From Calothrix membranacea FACHB-236 (GTDB lineage: Bacteria; Cyanobacteriota; Cyanobacteriia; Cyanobacteriales; Nostocaceae), in NCBI RefSeq assembly GCF_014696315.1, contig NZ_JACJPX010000015.1:55620-119619 (forward strand): 64,000 nucleotides of DNA, read 5' to 3'. Made by a program: the position numbers and the translations under genes. Shown here in pieces: positions 46,304-53,369 of this stretch (position 1 is the stretch's first letter; every line of letters begins with the position of its first letter). The notes under the pieces were generated by a model. The model did no database searches, was not told the DNA's origin, and saw only the letters and a list, made by a program, of their open reading frames with translations.

Positions 46304-47503
46304 ATGCCATACGTTGCAGTCAAAGGTGGAGAACAAGCAATTCAAAATGCAGAAGCGCTTCTGAAAAATAGGCGCAGAGGCGATCCGAAAATTCCTGAAT
46401 TAACTGTAGACCAGATTGAACAACAGTTAACTCTAGCAGTAGAAAGGGTAATGTGTGAAGGTAGTTTATATGACCGAGAGTTAGCATCTCTAGCTATTAA
46501 ACAATCGTGGGGTGATTTAGTCGAAGCAGTTTTCTTATTACGCGCCTATCGGACAACACTCCCCCGTTTTTACTACAGCCAACCCTTAGACACCAGCAAA
46601 ATGCAGATTCAACGCCGCATTTCTGCCATTTTTAAAGATGTCCCAGGAGGGCAAAAGTTAGGCCCTACTTTTGACTATATTCACCGTCTACTAGATTTTA
46701 AATTAATAGCAGAAGGACAAGCACCAACAGCACCAGAAGCAGAAGCCATTACAGAACCCATTCCGCGTGTAATTGACACCCTAGATCAAGAAGGCTTGAT
46801 GCAAGCAGAGGAGAGCAGAGGAGCAGAGAAAGAATTTTTTAATCCCCAGTCAACAGTCAACAGTCAACAGCCATTTGATATAACTCGCCAACCATTAACC
46901 TTTCCAGCTGGACGAGATGCGAGACTGCAAAATCTAGCGCGTGCAGATGAGGGTTTTTTGCTATCTCTGGCTTATTCTACACAACGGGGTTATGGCAGAA
47001 ACCATCCGTTTGCGGGTGAGATTCGCATGGGGGAAGTAGAGGTGGTGATTTGTCCTGAAGAATTGGGATTTGAAATTGCGATCGCAGATATTACTGTCAC
47101 CGAAGTGCAAATGGTAAATCAATTTAAAGGTAGTAAAGAATTACCTGCACAATTTACCCGTGGTTATGGACTTACCTTTGGTTATAACGAACGTAAAGCT
47201 ATGTCAATGGCGTTGGTAGATAGAGCAATGCGCGCTGAAGAATTAGGAGAAACAATTCAAGGGCCAGCGCAAAATGTTGAATTTGTGCTTTTACACTCAG
47301 ATAATGTGGAAGCTCAAGGTTTTGTACAACATCTTAAACTTCCACACTATATTGACTTTCAAGCAGAGTTAAATTTAGTGAGAAAAATTCGACAGCAACA
47401 AGTAAATAATCAATCTGAATATTTAACAGTTATGCCTGAAGAATCACAGGTTTCAGAAAGTCAGGAATTAAACAAGGAAACTTTTCCTGCTAGTAAAGTT
47501 TAG
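46304..47503 (+). CDS. phnI: C-P lyase complex subunit PhnI, with repeat-encoded insertion
   Basis: A protein of 399 residues, longer than the usual ~355-370 of PhnI, the nucleosidase-like subunit that with PhnG/H/L transfers phosphonate onto ATP-derived ribose. The family start MPYVAVKGGEQAIQNAEALL, the PRFYYSQPLDTSKMQ segment, TQRGYGRNHPFAGEIRMGEV and LTFGYNERKAMSMALVDRAM are all present. Residues about 165-195 (QAEESRGAEKEFFNPQSTVN, then SQQP) are encoded by intergenic-type repeats (GCAGAGGAGAGCAGAGG and CAGTCAACAGTCAACAG) and are probably an inserted loop. An alternative is an ancestral linker that happens to resemble the repeats. Confidence 0.92.
   Translation: MPYVAVKGGEQAIQNAEALLKNRRRGDPKIPELTVDQIEQQLTLAVERVMCEGSLYDRELASLAIKQSWGDLVEAVFLLRAYRTTLPRFYYSQPLDTSKMQIQRRISAIFKDVPGGQKLGPTFDYIHRLLDFKLIAEGQAPTAPEAEAITEPIPRVIDTLDQEGLMQAEESRGAEKEFFNPQSTVNSQQPFDITRQPLTFPAGRDARLQNLARADEGFLLSLAYSTQRGYGRNHPFAGEIRMGEVEVVICPEELGFEIAIADITVTEVQMVNQFKGSKELPAQFTRGYGLTFGYNERKAMSMALVDRAMRAEELGETIQGPAQNVEFVLLHSDNVEAQGFVQHLKLPHYIDFQAELNLVRKIRQQQVNNQSEYLTVMPEESQVSESQELNKETFPASKV
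46844..46872. repeat. Heptamer repeat inside phnI
   Basis: CCCCAGTCAACAGTCAAC then AGTCAACAGCC: three to four CAGTCAA units, the same sequence as intergenic repeats at 46263 and 48751. It is read in frame as NPQSTVNSQQP. Confidence 0.7.
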
Positions 47504-47539
47504 GTATTTTATTAATCAGTCACAAATTGGTGTAAGTCA

Positions 47540-48748
47540 GTGACAACAACACAACCTATTCAAACATTGTCGAAAATAAATAATACAAAAATTGCGATTC
47601 AAGGAGTAGATGTCTTAACTCCTGATGATTGGGTAAAAGATGCCACTGTTTTAATTGAGGATGGGCAATTTATCAGTATTGATCAGGCAATAAGCCCTAA
47701 TGGATTTTATCTGGTCAATGCTCAAGGTCTCCAGATGTTACCAGGGATTATTGATTTACATGGCGATGCTTTTGAGAGGATGATTTGTCCTCGTCCGGGA
47801 GTTAATTTTCCTCTACCAATAGCGATCGCAGATAATGACCGTAACCTCTTAGCATCCGGTATCACTACTTTTTACTGCTCAATTACAGACTCTTACGAAC
47901 CAGGGTTACGCAGTCGCGATTCTGCTCGTGCTTTAATTGACTTCATTTTAGGAGTAGGTAAACAAGTTTTACACTGCAATCATCGCATTCATATTAGACA
48001 CGAAGAAGCAAATATAGCCGGACATCAAGAGTTATGTGATTGGATGATATCTGGTAAAGTGCATCTTTTATCTATCAACGATCACTTACCACCCCCAGGT
48101 AATCAAAAGAGATTTAGCCGCTATATCAATAGTGTGAAGCAGAGATCATCCATGTCTCTTGAAGAGATTGAAGAATTAATCAATCAGGTGACAGCAAAAC
48201 GACATGAAGGCGACGCGCAAATACAAGAACTGGTGGAATTAGCTCATAAATATAGGATTCCGCTTGCGTCCCATGATGATGATAGCCTCGAAAAAGTCTT
48301 ACTTAGTCAACAGCGCGGAGTTGCGATCGCAGAATTTCCCGCGACTGTAGATTTAGCAGCAAAGTGTCGTGAATATGGTGCAGCTGTCCTCATGGGTGCG
48401 CCTAACTTAGTGCGTGGTGGTTCGCACTTAGGTTTAATGAGTGTAGCCGAGGCGGTGAAAAATAACGTTATTGATTGTCTTTGCTCAGATTATCATTATC
48501 CTTCTCTGTTTTACGCCCCTTTCAAGCTCCAAGAATTAGGTTTAATGTCCTTTGAACAAGCATGGTCATTAGTTTCCAGCCTACCAGCAAAAGCTGCGGG
48601 AATTAGCGATCGCAAAGGTAAAATCGCCCCAGGTTTAGATGCAGATTTCCTCTTAATATCTCCTAATAATTCCTTACCATCTGCGATTACTGCCATTTCA
48701 TCTGTATACGTAGCCGGACAAGAAGTTGCCCGCTACCAAATCCAATAA
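47540..48748 (+). CDS. phnM: PhnM-like amidohydrolase, copy 1
   Basis: A protein of 402 residues of the amidohydrolase superfamily, PhnM group (ribose-1-phosphonate triphosphate pyrophosphohydrolase). The metal-binding motif is LPGIIDLHGDAFERM, differing from the LHTDNLE of E. coli PhnM and of the second copy. SINDHLPPPGNQKRFSRY, SHDDDS and FPATVDLAAK are further family blocks, and the C-terminal small beta domain (APGLDADFLLISPNN) is complete. The start is GTG 47540. It is the more divergent of two PhnM genes and may act on a related substrate. Confidence 0.9.
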   Translation: MTTTQPIQTLSKINNTKIAIQGVDVLTPDDWVKDATVLIEDGQFISIDQAISPNGFYLVNAQGLQMLPGIIDLHGDAFERMICPRPGVNFPLPIAIADNDRNLLASGITTFYCSITDSYEPGLRSRDSARALIDFILGVGKQVLHCNHRIHIRHEEANIAGHQELCDWMISGKVHLLSINDHLPPPGNQKRFSRYINSVKQRSSMSLEEIEELINQVTAKRHEGDAQIQELVELAHKYRIPLASHDDDSLEKVLLSQQRGVAIAEFPATVDLAAKCREYGAAVLMGAPNLVRGGSHLGLMSVAEAVKNNVIDCLCSDYHYPSLFYAPFKLQELGLMSFEQAWSLVSSLPAKAAGISDRKGKIAPGLDADFLLISPNNSLPSAITAISSVYVAGQEVARYQIQ

Positions 48749-48750
48749 AC

Positions 48751-48783
48751 ACCCAGTCAACAGTCAACCATCAACCGTCAACA
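48751..48783. repeat. Heptamer repeats between phnM copy 1 and the HD gene
   Basis: CCCAGTCAACAGTCAACC followed by ATCAACCGTCAAC fills the 42-bp gap and ends 8 bp before the HD gene ATG. Confidence 0.65.
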
Positions 48784-48790
48784 TTCATCT

Positions 48791-49348
48791 ATGAACCCTA
48801 GCATCGAAAACATCATTAACCTATTCACCGAAAAAGGTTCGCAATTGTATGGTGCGGAAGCTGTCAGCCAGCTAGAACACGCCTTGCAATGTGCTAGCCT
48901 CGCTGAAAAATCAGGTCAAAGCCATGAATTAATTACCGCTTGTTTACTCCATGATTTAGGACATTTAATCCATGACTTAGGTGACAATCCCGCCAGCCAA
49001 GGTATAGATGATCATCACGAACATCGCGCCATACCTTTACTAGGAAAAATGTTTAGTCCAGCAGTCACAGAACCAATTAGGCTTCATGTCACGGCTAAAC
49101 GTTATCTTTGCTCAATCAATCCTGAATACTGGGATAGTCTCTCAGCTGCTTCCAAACGCAGCTTAGAACTGCAAGGAGGCATATTTTCCCCAGAACAAGC
49201 AGAGCAATTTATTCAACAACCCTACGCTGAAGATGCAGTACAGCTAAGAATTTACGACGACAAAGCCAAAATCCAAAATCTACCCACACCCGATTTAAAC
49301 CACTTCACCCAATTTGCGATCGCCTCTTTACTATCCCCTATCCAATGA
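48791..49348 (+). CDS. PhnZ-like HD-domain oxygenase in the phosphonate locus
   Basis: A protein of 185 residues of the phosphonate-associated HDIG family (TIGR03276/PhnZ-type, mixed-valent di-iron HD oxygenases). Metal and substrate candidates are: Tyr20 and Glu23 in QLYGAEAVSQLEH, His30, the LLHDLGH motif (His54, Asp55, His58), His76 in DDHHEH, His99 and Lys103 in RLHVTAKRY, and Asp157 in RIYDDKAK. This matches PhnZ as I remember it, including the Tyr/Glu pair that senses 2-aminoethylphosphonate, with almost constant spacing. Its stop overlaps the phnJ start by four bases. No PhnY hydroxylase gene is in the window. A phosphodiesterase replacing PhnP is a weaker alternative. Confidence 0.82.
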   Translation: MNPSIENIINLFTEKGSQLYGAEAVSQLEHALQCASLAEKSGQSHELITACLLHDLGHLIHDLGDNPASQGIDDHHEHRAIPLLGKMFSPAVTEPIRLHVTAKRYLCSINPEYWDSLSAASKRSLELQGGIFSPEQAEQFIQQPYAEDAVQLRIYDDKAKIQNLPTPDLNHFTQFAIASLLSPIQ

Positions 49349-50256
49349 CTATTTCTCCCAATCCCCAGTCCCCAGTCCCCATTACCCCTTATCCCCAGAG
49401 GGGGCCCCGAGTTCCCCAATCCCCCGAACCAGGCTTCAACTTCGCCTACCTAGACGAACAAACAAAGCGTTCCATTCGCCGTGCTTTGCTGAAAGCTGTG
49501 GCGATTCCAGGACATCAAATACCCTTTTCTTCCAGAGAAATGCCTATGTCTTACGGCTGGGGTACTGGGGGAATTCAGGTAACGGCTGCTGTAATTGGTC
49601 AAACTGATGTCCTGAAAGTCATCGATCAAGGTGCAGATGACACCACAAACGCTGTTAATATTCGTCGCTTTTTCAAAAAAGTTTGCGGTGTAGAAACAAC
49701 AGAACACACCCAAGAAGCTACTCTGATTCAGACTCGCCATCGCATACCCGAAACACCACTCAAAGACGGACAGATTTTAGTTTACCAAGTACCAATTCCC
49801 GAACCTTTGCGCTGGCTAGAACCCTCATCTGTAGAAACAGGCAAAATGCAAGCCTTGGAGGAATATGGGGCGATGTACGTCAAACTTTACGAAGACATCA
49901 CCACACATGGACACATTGCCACATCCTACGATTATCCCGTAATGGTACATGACCGTTATTTGATGAGTCCTAGCCCCATTCCCCGCTTTGATAATCCCAA
50001 AATGAATATGAGTCCCGCATTGCAATTATTTGGCGCAGGGAGAGAAAAACGCATATATGCAATTCCACCTTATACCAAAGTTAAAAGCCTAGATTTTGAA
50101 GACCATCCCTTCACTGTAGAAAAATGGGATAAAGCCTGTGAGTTATGCGGTTCCACAGAAAGCTATTTAGATGAAGTCGTGATTGATGATCAAGGCGGGC
50201 GAATGTGGATTTGTTCAGATACGGATTTTTGTAATAAAAGAAGTGTTGACGGTTGA
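49345..50256 (+). CDS. phnJ: C-P lyase radical-SAM subunit PhnJ, with extended repeat-like N-terminus
   Basis: The radical-SAM enzyme that breaks the C-P bond of ribose phosphonate. The unusual cluster motif C-x2-C-x21-C-x5-C is complete (CELC...ICSDTDFC near the C-terminus). FNFAYLDEQTKRSIRRALLK and YGWGTGGIQVTA are conserved. The protein has about 29 residues before FNFAYLDEQ where E. coli PhnJ has about seven. The extra segment (ISPNPQSPVPITPYPQRGP and on) is encoded by CCCCAGT-type intergenic repeats. The ATG overlaps the HD gene stop (ATGA). An alternative start nearer FNFAYLD was not found in frame. The last codons are also repeat sequence. Confidence 0.95.
   Translation: MTISPNPQSPVPITPYPQRGPRVPQSPEPGFNFAYLDEQTKRSIRRALLKAVAIPGHQIPFSSREMPMSYGWGTGGIQVTAAVIGQTDVLKVIDQGADDTTNAVNIRRFFKKVCGVETTEHTQEATLIQTRHRIPETPLKDGQILVYQVPIPEPLRWLEPSSVETGKMQALEEYGAMYVKLYEDITTHGHIATSYDYPVMVHDRYLMSPSPIPRFDNPKMNMSPALQLFGAGREKRIYAIPPYTKVKSLDFEDHPFTVEKWDKACELCGSTESYLDEVVIDDQGGRMWICSDTDFCNKRSVDG
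49354..49428. repeat. CCCCAGT-type repeats at the 5' end of phnJ
   Basis: CCCAATCCCCAGTCCCCAGT and on through CCCATTACCCCTTATCCCC, AGAGGGGGCCCC and CAATCCCCC: degenerate heptamers identical in style to intergenic repeats, here inside the reading frame and giving a proline-rich leader. Confidence 0.65.
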
Positions 50257-50322
50257 TGGTTGACTGATGACTGATGACGGTTGACTGATGACTAATAACA
50301 AATGACCAATGACAAATGACTA
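50243..50322. repeat. Heptamer repeats between phnJ and phnK
   Basis: GTTGACGGTTGATGGTTGAC, then GATGACTGATGACGG units, then AATGACCAATGACAAATGAC. The block begins inside phnJ (its last residues VDG and the stop) and ends inside phnK (its start codon). Confidence 0.75.
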
Positions 50323-51089
50323 AACCTCTTTTACAAGTTCATCATCTGAGTAAATCTTATGGTGCGATTAAGGCTTGCGATCGCATCTCGTTTAATCTTT
50401 ATCCCGGCCAAGTTCTTGGGATTGTGGGTGAATCGGGTTCGGGTAAGTCTACTTTGCTGAGTGCGATCGCTAATCACATCACTGTTGACCAAGGTAATGT
50501 TACTTATAACAACCGTAATGATGAAGACATAGAAGTTTTTCAACTTGCGGAAGCTAAACGACGGTTATTAATGCGAACTGAATGGGGTTTTGTTCAGCAA
50601 AATCCTCGTGATGGGTTGCGAATGCGGGTGAGTGCGGGAGCCAATATCGGTGAACGTCTTCTAGATGTAGGAGTGCGACACTACGGTAATATTCGGGATG
50701 AAGCCGCACACTGGCTACGACAAGTAGAAATTGACTCAGCAAGGATAGATGATTTACCAGTGCAATTTTCTGGAGGGATGCAACAAAGATTACAACTAGC
50801 CCGTGTGTTGGTGACACGTCCTCGGTTGATTTTGATGGATGAACCGACAGGTGGGTTGGATGTTTCGGTACAAGCGAGGTTATTGGATTTATTGCGATCG
50901 CTTGTCCGCAATTTTCGTCTTAGCGTCATTATAGTGACTCACGATATCGGCGTAGTCAGGCTACTAGCGCATAGATTACTAGTTATGCAACAAGGACAAG
51001 TTGTGGAATCAGGCTTAACCGATCAAGTACTTGACGATCCACAACATCCTTACACCCAGCTACTAGTCAGCGCAGCTTTAACACCATGA
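50316..51089 (+). CDS. phnK: C-P lyase complex ABC-type ATPase PhnK
   Basis: A protein of 257 residues with ABC ATPase motifs: Walker A GESGSGKST, signature FSGGMQQRLQLARVL, Walker B LILMDEPTGGLD and switch VTHD. PhnK resembles peptide-transporter ATPases but binds the PhnGHIJ core rather than a permease. ATP use drives complex rearrangement. The start ATG lies in a repeat (AATGACAAATGACTAAACC) shared with the phnH start. It follows phnJ by about 60 bp. Confidence 0.92.
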   Translation: MTKPLLQVHHLSKSYGAIKACDRISFNLYPGQVLGIVGESGSGKSTLLSAIANHITVDQGNVTYNNRNDEDIEVFQLAEAKRRLLMRTEWGFVQQNPRDGLRMRVSAGANIGERLLDVGVRHYGNIRDEAAHWLRQVEIDSARIDDLPVQFSGGMQQRLQLARVLVTRPRLILMDEPTGGLDVSVQARLLDLLRSLVRNFRLSVIIVTHDIGVVRLLAHRLLVMQQGQVVESGLTDQVLDDPQHPYTQLLVSAALTP

Positions 51090-51092
51090 TTT

Positions 51093-51123
51093 GTTGACGG
51101 TTGACTGATGACGGTTGACTGTT
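51093..51123. repeat. Heptamer repeats between phnK and phnL
   Basis: GTTGACGGTTGACTGATGAC followed by GGTTGACTG fills most of the gap after the phnK stop. Confidence 0.65.
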
Positions 51124-51144
51124 CTTTATTGGCACTTCTTAACC

Positions 51145-51870
51145 ATGCAATCATTAACTCTTAATCATAGTTCCGTAAAATTTCCTAGCCAAGCACTTTT
51201 GCAAGTAGAAAACTTACGCAAAAGTTTTACTTTGCATCAGCAAGGAGGAATGCAACTTTCTGTTTTAGAAGGAGTTTCTTTGACAGTTAATGCGGGAGAA
51301 TGTATCGCTCTTTCTGGAGCATCTGGTACTGGGAAATCTACATTTATGCGCTGTTTATATGCAAATTATCGCGTTGATAGTGGTTCAGTTTGGGTGAAAC
51401 ATGAAGAATCCTGGCTTGATTTATGTCAACTTGCACCCCACGAGATTTTAGCAGTTCGCCAGAAAACTATGGGATATGTCAGCCAATTTTTAAGAGTAAT
51501 TCCTAGAGTACCAGCCGTAGATGTAGCTGCCGAACCACTATTAGAATTAGGCATAAATATAGATATTGCATATAACAAAGTTAAAAACTTATTTAGTCGC
51601 CTCAACCTTGCAGAAAGATTATGGCAGCTTTCCCCTACAACTTTTTCTGGTGGTGAAAAACAACGGGTAAATATTGCCAGAGCATTAGTAGTTGATTATC
51701 CAATTCTACTACTAGATGAACCAACCTCAGCCCTAGATGCTAGCAATCGTCAGGTAGTGATTGAACTATTACAAGAACGCAAAAATCAAGGCTGTTCATT
51801 AATTGGAATTTTTCATGATGAAGAAGTGCGATCGCAACTCTGCACCCGCGAATTAATTTTTAATAGTTGA
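51145..51870 (+). CDS. phnL: C-P lyase complex ABC-type ATPase PhnL
   Basis: A protein of about 241 residues. Walker A is SGASGTGKST, the signature FSGGEKQRVNIARAL, Walker B LLLDEPTSALD, and the switch FHDEEVR. PhnL joins PhnK on the C-P lyase core. I chose the ATG at 51145 because an upstream in-frame TTG (51115) lies in heptamer repeat sequence and adds residues with no family similarity. The stop is immediately followed by a long repeat block. Confidence 0.92.
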   Translation: MQSLTLNHSSVKFPSQALLQVENLRKSFTLHQQGGMQLSVLEGVSLTVNAGECIALSGASGTGKSTFMRCLYANYRVDSGSVWVKHEESWLDLCQLAPHEILAVRQKTMGYVSQFLRVIPRVPAVDVAAEPLLELGINIDIAYNKVKNLFSRLNLAERLWQLSPTTFSGGEKQRVNIARALVVDYPILLLDEPTSALDASNRQVVIELLQERKNQGCSLIGIFHDEEVRSQLCTRELIFNS

Positions 51871-51926
51871 CGGTTGACGGTTGACGGTTGACAGTTAACA
51901 GTTGACGGTTGACAGTTAACAGTTGA
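51866..51926. repeat. Heptamer repeats downstream of phnL, block 1
   Basis: About eight TTGACGG/TTGACAG/TTAACAG units in tandem. The block abuts the phnL stop codon. Confidence 0.8.
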
Positions 51927-51958
51927 TTTCTTAACTATCCCAACAAAGCATTTACCAT

Positions 51959-52040
51959 TCCCAGTCACCAGTCACCAGTCATCAGTCACCAGTCATCAGT
52001 CATCAGTTACCAGTCACCAGTCATCAGTCATCAGTCAACA
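51959..52040. repeat. Heptamer repeats upstream of phnM copy 2, block 2
   Basis: About eleven CAGTCAC/CAGTCAT/CAGTTAC units in tandem, in the opposite sense to block 1, so the two blocks can pair to form a long imperfect hairpin between phnL and phnM. Confidence 0.8.
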
Positions 52041-52047
52041 AATTATT

Positions 52048-53184
52048 ATGAACGAGCAGATTTACACTAACTATCGTCTGCAACTACCAAATCAAGAAAT
52101 ACTAGGTACTTTAGTAGTCAGAGATGGATTGATTGCTGATATTCAACCAGGGGTTGTGAGTCAGGGACAAAATGGTGAGGGAGATTATCTTTTACCAGGA
52201 TTGATTGAGTTACACACCGACAATCTAGAACGCTGTATGTCTCCTCGTCCTGGTATTCGCTGGCCTTTAGAAGCCGCAGCAGTTTATCACGATCGCGATT
52301 TAGCCAGCGCTGGAGTCACAACAGTATGTGATGCGATCGCAATTGGTGATGTAGCAGCTGGTTCTCCGCGCTTAATTAACTATGCACCGATGATTGATGT
52401 TGTTTCTCAAGGACAAGCAGCCGGACGCTTTTGTGTGGAACATCGCCTACATTTACGTTGTGAATTAGCTTATGAACAAGTTTATGAAATTACAGCACAA
52501 TATATCAATCATCCTCTGTTATCGATGATTTCACTAATGGATCACACCCCAGGACAACGCCAGTTTATTCGGTTGGATAAATTTAAAGAATATTACATGG
52601 GTAAACATGGTGTGACTGCTGACCAAATGGACGATTTTATTTCAACTCGTCAGCAAAAACAAGAAATATATGCACAAAAAAACCGGACAGCCTTAGTAGA
52701 ACTTGCTCAAACTCAAGGTATTTCCTTAGCGAGTCATGATGATGCTACCGTAGAACACGTTAAGGAAGCGGTGCAAGATGGTGCAGTATTAGCTGAATTT
52801 CCCACTACCTTAGAAGCAGCTAAAGCAGCGCACAGTTTAGGATTACAAGTGTTAATGGGTGCGCCAAATTTAGTTTTGGGTGGTTCTCATTCTGGTAATG
52901 TTTCTGCAATGGAATTGGTATTGCAAAATCTAGTGGATGTGATTTCCTCTGATTACGTTCCCCAAAGCTTATTACAATCAATTTTTATGATTGCACAGAA
53001 AACAGAAAAACCAATTTACGAAGCAATGCAATTATTTACCAGTAACCCAGCCCAAGCCATTAATGTATTTAGCGATCGCGGTAGTCTAGAAATCGGCAAA
53101 AGAGCAGATTTTATCACTGTTCATGATGATGGTATCGTACCTCGTTTAACTGCAACTATCTGCCGAGGCGATCGCGTTGCTTAA
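52048..53184 (+). CDS. phnM: Ribose 1-methylphosphonate 5-triphosphate diphosphatase PhnM, copy 2
   Basis: A protein of 378 residues closely following E. coli PhnM: LPGLIELHTDNLERCMSPRP, EHRLHLRCELAYE, LMDHTPGQRQF, SLASHDDAT, LAEFPTTLEAAKAA and MGAPNLVLGGSHSGN. It removes pyrophosphate from ribose-phosphonate triphosphate to give the 5-phospho-ribosyl phosphonate that PhnJ cleaves. This copy is the probable functional PhnM. Copy 1 is more divergent. It is the last gene of the locus; phnN and phnP are not found after it. Confidence 0.94.
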   Translation: MNEQIYTNYRLQLPNQEILGTLVVRDGLIADIQPGVVSQGQNGEGDYLLPGLIELHTDNLERCMSPRPGIRWPLEAAAVYHDRDLASAGVTTVCDAIAIGDVAAGSPRLINYAPMIDVVSQGQAAGRFCVEHRLHLRCELAYEQVYEITAQYINHPLLSMISLMDHTPGQRQFIRLDKFKEYYMGKHGVTADQMDDFISTRQQKQEIYAQKNRTALVELAQTQGISLASHDDATVEHVKEAVQDGAVLAEFPTTLEAAKAAHSLGLQVLMGAPNLVLGGSHSGNVSAMELVLQNLVDVISSDYVPQSLLQSIFMIAQKTEKPIYEAMQLFTSNPAQAINVFSDRGSLEIGKRADFITVHDDGIVPRLTATICRGDRVA

Positions 53185-53275
53185 ATTTACGCAAGTTAAA
53201 AAATAGCATTGCTAATTGCTATATTCGGTATTAAAGCCGCCATTGCCATTGTTTGATTTCAGGGATTGTTGTCAA

Positions 53276-53337
53276 GGGCGATCGCTCATTGGGAAAGTGT
53301 GTTAAGCATTGCCGTAACGCCCTTGTTTCTATATCTA
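53276..53337. repeat. 62-bp direct repeat, left copy
   Basis: Opens GGGCGATCGCTCAT and contains GCATTGCC-x-TAACGCCC and TATATCT. It is about 85 percent identical by eye to 54672-54733. The two copies are in the same orientation and bracket the 393-residue orphan gene. Confidence 0.65.
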
Positions 53338-53369
53338 TAGATAGACAATTTAGCCTATCTACTTAATGC

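Noticed and set aside
43399..52040. Regularly spaced repeats of the phn locus as CRISPR arrays
   Set aside because: The units are 7 bp, contiguous and without spacers. They are tandem heptamer repeats, not 30-40 bp repeats separated by unique spacers.
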